Notes under the pieces: model-generated
What the model saw: the letters and a program-made list of their open reading frames with translations, nothing else
The model's database searches: none
What the model was told of the DNA's origin: nothing
Translations under genes and position numbers: made by a program
Assembly: GCA_031273725.1 (NCBI GenBank)
Contig: JAISRG010000048.1
Coordinates: 1-18,126 of the forward strand
DNA: 18,126 nucleotides
Source: Puniceicoccales bacterium
GTDB lineage: Bacteria > Verrucomicrobiota > Verrucomicrobiia > Opitutales > JAIRKQ01
Direction: 5' to 3'
Part shown: in pieces, positions 15,871 through 18,126 of the stretch
Layout: every line of letters starts with the position of its first letter
How positions within the stretch are numbered: position 1 is the stretch's first letter

Positions 15871-17141
15871 TGAAAAGAAAAGTGGTTATTTTAATTTTTC
15901 TAAATGCGATTATATTCGCATTGATCGGCTATTGGTTCCATTCCAAAACAAACGTGCGCGTAGTCGGTGCAGCAATACCCAAGCTGCAATCCATCGATAA
16001 AATAACCATACGCAACCTAGGATCCAATCGGAAAATTTTCTTACGAAAATCTCCCAAGACTGGCGCATGGGAGACAGTATGGGATGACAACATTTGGCCA
16101 GCCAATCTTTTTGCCATTGAACGGTTTTATGAAACATTGGAAACACACCTTGATAAAAAATTACCGGACGAAATTCCTCCAAAATGTTGCTATGAGGTAA
16201 CGGTTTCTTCCGAAAAATCTTTGCGGAAGGTACAATTTACGTCCGAGGACTTTAATTTCATATTTTCAAATTTGGGTTTTGATCCGAATAAGTTGCAAGC
16301 TCCCGATGACACAATCTTAGTGAAATTTCTTGATCCAAAAATCTTTCCGCACGTAGGAAATGACTGCAAAATTTTCAAAATAAAATCCCAAAAATGGGAG
16401 TTTGTTTTTGCCAAGCGTCAGGGAAAATGGTTTTTAGAACATTCTGATCTGCATTTTGAGATCAAAGATGAGCTAATATTGAAATTTTTCCATGAAATTT
16501 TTTCACTGGAAAGCAAGGACATAGCCTTCTCCTATGACAATATTCCGGAACATACTCTATCGATTTCATTGTATGGGGAAAATCTTATCGAGAGGGTTAG
16601 TTTCATGGACATGGATGAGCAAACCTGTTTTGCTGAAAATGATGCCATTGACCTGTTTTTCATTATCGAACATGGACAATTTGCGAAAATAGTTGATGCC
16701 ATTGGAAATTTGCTAAAGGTCAATATTTTTTCCACAAGTAATTGCAACGATATAAGCGTTAGCACCTCTAACAATGGTGAATATTTTAATTTTCATAATC
16801 TAAATAATCAAAACAAGTGGCAATTTACATATTCGCAAAGTGGAGATTTAAAAATTAAGGAAATTTCCCAGGAGGACATGGATGAGATGCTGGCAGTTTT
16901 TGCAAATACACCATCGATGATCGTTTCTCCTTCACTACTTTTCGAGGATAAAGCTTTTACCGTAACACTTAATGAGTTTTCTGATAATCCACGGGTTTTC
17001 AATTTTTATAGGAAAGATGGCCAACTATTCGTTGGGACAAACAACCAAGATATTAAATTCGAGATTGCCAGCTGTTTCGAAGCGATACTATTTCATAATA
17101 TAAGAAGACATACTCGCGAGTCAGAAGATCTGCTCCTATAA
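15867..17141 (+). CDS. DUF4340 domain protein, exporter partner
   Basis: This 424-residue protein has a single N-terminal membrane anchor (residues 5-23, VVILIFLNAIIFALIGYWF) and a soluble region resembling DUF4340, a family commonly placed after GldG-like genes. Early residues IDKITIRNLGSNRKIFLRK and the W.TVWDD.IWPAN segment fit the repeated beta-rich units of that family. Two adjacent in-frame ATG codons (15867 and 15870) follow AAGGA; the first overlaps the GldG stop as ATGA, while the second has the better Shine-Dalgarno spacing of 7 bases. It completes the four-gene operon. Function in the complex is not established for the family. Confidence 0.8.
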   Translation: MMKRKVVILIFLNAIIFALIGYWFHSKTNVRVVGAAIPKLQSIDKITIRNLGSNRKIFLRKSPKTGAWETVWDDNIWPANLFAIERFYETLETHLDKKLPDEIPPKCCYEVTVSSEKSLRKVQFTSEDFNFIFSNLGFDPNKLQAPDDTILVKFLDPKIFPHVGNDCKIFKIKSQKWEFVFAKRQGKWFLEHSDLHFEIKDELILKFFHEIFSLESKDIAFSYDNIPEHTLSISLYGENLIERVSFMDMDEQTCFAENDAIDLFFIIEHGQFAKIVDAIGNLLKVNIFSTSNCNDISVSTSNNGEYFNFHNLNNQNKWQFTYSQSGDLKIKEISQEDMDEMLAVFANTPSMIVSPSLLFEDKAFTVTLNEFSDNPRVFNFYRKDGQLFVGTNNQDIKFEIASCFEAILFHNIRRHTRESEDLLL

Positions 17142-17305
17142 TTTCGGTTAACATATATATCGTGCTTATTGTCGCGAAAGACGATAGATTGCTGGTAAAA
17201 GAGGCAGGCAAAAGAGATACTTAAGCACTTCATGATTTTGGTTAGTTTGTAAAAAACTTGCATTTTTGCAAAAAAATTTTTACTTAAAAATAAAAGGAGA
17301 TACGC
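17142..17305 (+). promoter_or_regulatory. Leader of the DUF2157-like gene
   Basis: This 164-base gap has no coding frame of note. TATCGT (17158-17163) can pair with ACGATA (17181-17186), while ATTGTC (about 17168-17173) can pair with GACGAT (about 17180-17185) around the loop GCGAAA, so the two stems exclude each other. TTGCAT (17258-17263) and TACTTA (17281-17286), 17 bases apart, are a possible weak promoter. TTGCA and TGCAA (17258-17271) also form a small hairpin. The Shine-Dalgarno AAGGAGA (17294-17300) is strong. Confidence 0.35.
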
Positions 17306-18126
17306 ATGAATGTGAGTAAAAAAAATGCAAAAATTTTTAAAAAATCAATTTCATCGTGGAAGGACGATGGCATTATCGATCAACCTACGGCGAAAAAACT
17401 TGAAAACGCAATTCATGTCATTCCATTTGAATGGGAAAAAATTGCGCGATTACTTTTTTGTTTTGCCATAGGGTGTTTTATAGTGTCGGCCGCTGCTTTT
17501 TTGGAAACCGAATTTTTTTTAAAAATAATTACTTTTCTCATTAAAATATTTCATTTCCAATACGGCAGGGTCATCCTAAGTTTTATCACCATGATTTTAA
17601 CGTACTGCTGCGCCCTTATTCTGAAGTACAAAAATCCCAAAAAAGTTTTCAGAAATGAGAGTGTTTTATTTATTGGTACATGTGCTACAGCGTGGTTTAC
17701 GGCGGAGTGTAGCAATGTTTGGACAAATTTTCACATTGGGATGGTTTCACTTGCCTGTTTGACCTACGGATTGATAGGATATTTTGCGAGATCAACAATG
17801 GTTTGGGCTTTAGCTTTGCTTACGCTTGGATATTTGATGCACGCGATAGCGGACGATGGTGTATACTATGTGATAGTAGATCCTCGAAAGGTTCTTGTGC
17901 TAGGTTTGGTCATGTCCGTGGCAGCAATGTACTTGAGAAATGAGAAATTTTTCAAAATATTTTTTCCTACGACCCTGTACATAGGTCTTTTATATTTGTT
18001 CATTTCAGCTTGGATACTTTCAATTTGTGGCAGTAAAACAGGAGATGACACAATTTTTTGGTCAATTGCATTTACAATTTTCACTCTATTAGCTGTCTAT
18101 GTCGGTTTTAAAGAAGATTCTAGGAT
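17306..18126 (+). CDS. DUF2157-like multi-span membrane protein, 3' end off window
   Basis: The frame is open from ATG 17306 to the window edge (273 complete codons, no stop), so the C-terminus is missing. AAGGAGA, 5 bases before the ATG, is the strongest ribosome binding site in the window. The first 35 residues are soluble and contain SISSWKDDGIIDQPTAKKL, the helix typical of DUF2157 N-termini, followed by an FEWEKIARLL entry into the first of about eight predicted membrane segments. Known DUF2157 proteins are uncharacterised inner-membrane proteins, often paired with a GDYXXLXY (DUF4401) partner; any such partner would lie beyond the window. It is separated from the exporter operon by a 164-base leader, so it is probably expressed independently. 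Confidence 0.72.
   Translation, partial: MNVSKKNAKIFKKSISSWKDDGIIDQPTAKKLENAIHVIPFEWEKIARLLFCFAIGCFIVSAAAFLETEFFLKIITFLIKIFHFQYGRVILSFITMILTYCCALILKYKNPKKVFRNESVLFIGTCATAWFTAECSNVWTNFHIGMVSLACLTYGLIGYFARSTMVWALALLTLGYLMHAIADDGVYYVIVDPRKVLVLGLVMSVAAMYLRNEKFFKIFFPTTLYIGLLYLFISAWILSICGSKTGDDTIFWSIAFTIFTLLAVYVGFKEDSR

Noticed and set aside
17142..17305. tRNA or other known RNA gene in the gap
   Set aside because: No T-loop (GTTCRA), anticodon arm or acceptor pairing was found, and the short stems seen do not form a cloverleaf.
1..18126. CRISPR arrays, insertion sequences or attachment sites
   Set aside because: No spaced repeat series, transposase or integrase gene, terminal inverted repeats or target duplications were seen on either strand.

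Overview
This is an AT-rich bacterial stretch of 18.1 kb that is almost entirely coding. It mixes conserved housekeeping genes with a few accessory ones. There are no rRNA or tRNA genes, insertion sequences or CRISPR arrays that I can see. The gene set suggests a host-associated member of the PVC group, perhaps a Verrucomicrobiota (Opitutales-like) or Chlamydiota relative. It includes a long SNF2 protein, a PPi-type phosphofructokinase relative, a GldA/GldF/GldG-like exporter with a DUF4340 partner, and an OTU-like cysteine protease of the kind intracellular bacteria send into eukaryotic cells. The lineage call is an inference from gene content, not from a marker phylogeny.

Layout. Positions 1-3895 (+) hold the GTPase Obg (start cut off by the window edge), an SNF2-family ATPase and a DciA/DUF721-like helicase-loader protein. 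Positions 3944-5376 (-) hold the ribosomal protein S2 and EF-Ts pair, transcribed rpsB then tsf. Divergent from rpsB is tsaD (5510-6502, +). Convergent with tsaD, only 9 bases away, is a phosphofructokinase-like gene (6512-7681, -) whose catalytic motifs are nearly all substituted. A 335-base gene-free stretch (7682-8016) follows, with a clear minus-strand terminator, an 11-bp direct repeat and a purine/pyrimidine-rich inverted repeat. Next comes the OTU-like protease gene (8017-8853, -), then a divergent promoter region and dnaE (9062-12640, +). From 12697 to 17141 (+) lies a tight four-gene operon: ABC ATPase, ABC-2 permease, GldG-like protein and DUF4340 protein. The window ends inside a DUF2157-like membrane protein (17306 onward, +) that has its own leader and a strong Shine-Dalgarno sequence.

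How the genes relate. Obg, S2, EF-Ts and TsaD all serve ribosome assembly or translation. DciA and DnaE serve replication. The four-gene Gld-like cluster should make one inner-membrane exporter complex. The two genes that stand out are neighbours on the minus strand: a full-length phosphofructokinase homologue that appears catalytically dead, and a probable deubiquitinase-type effector. Together with the structured intergenic DNA between them, they form the accessory core of the window.
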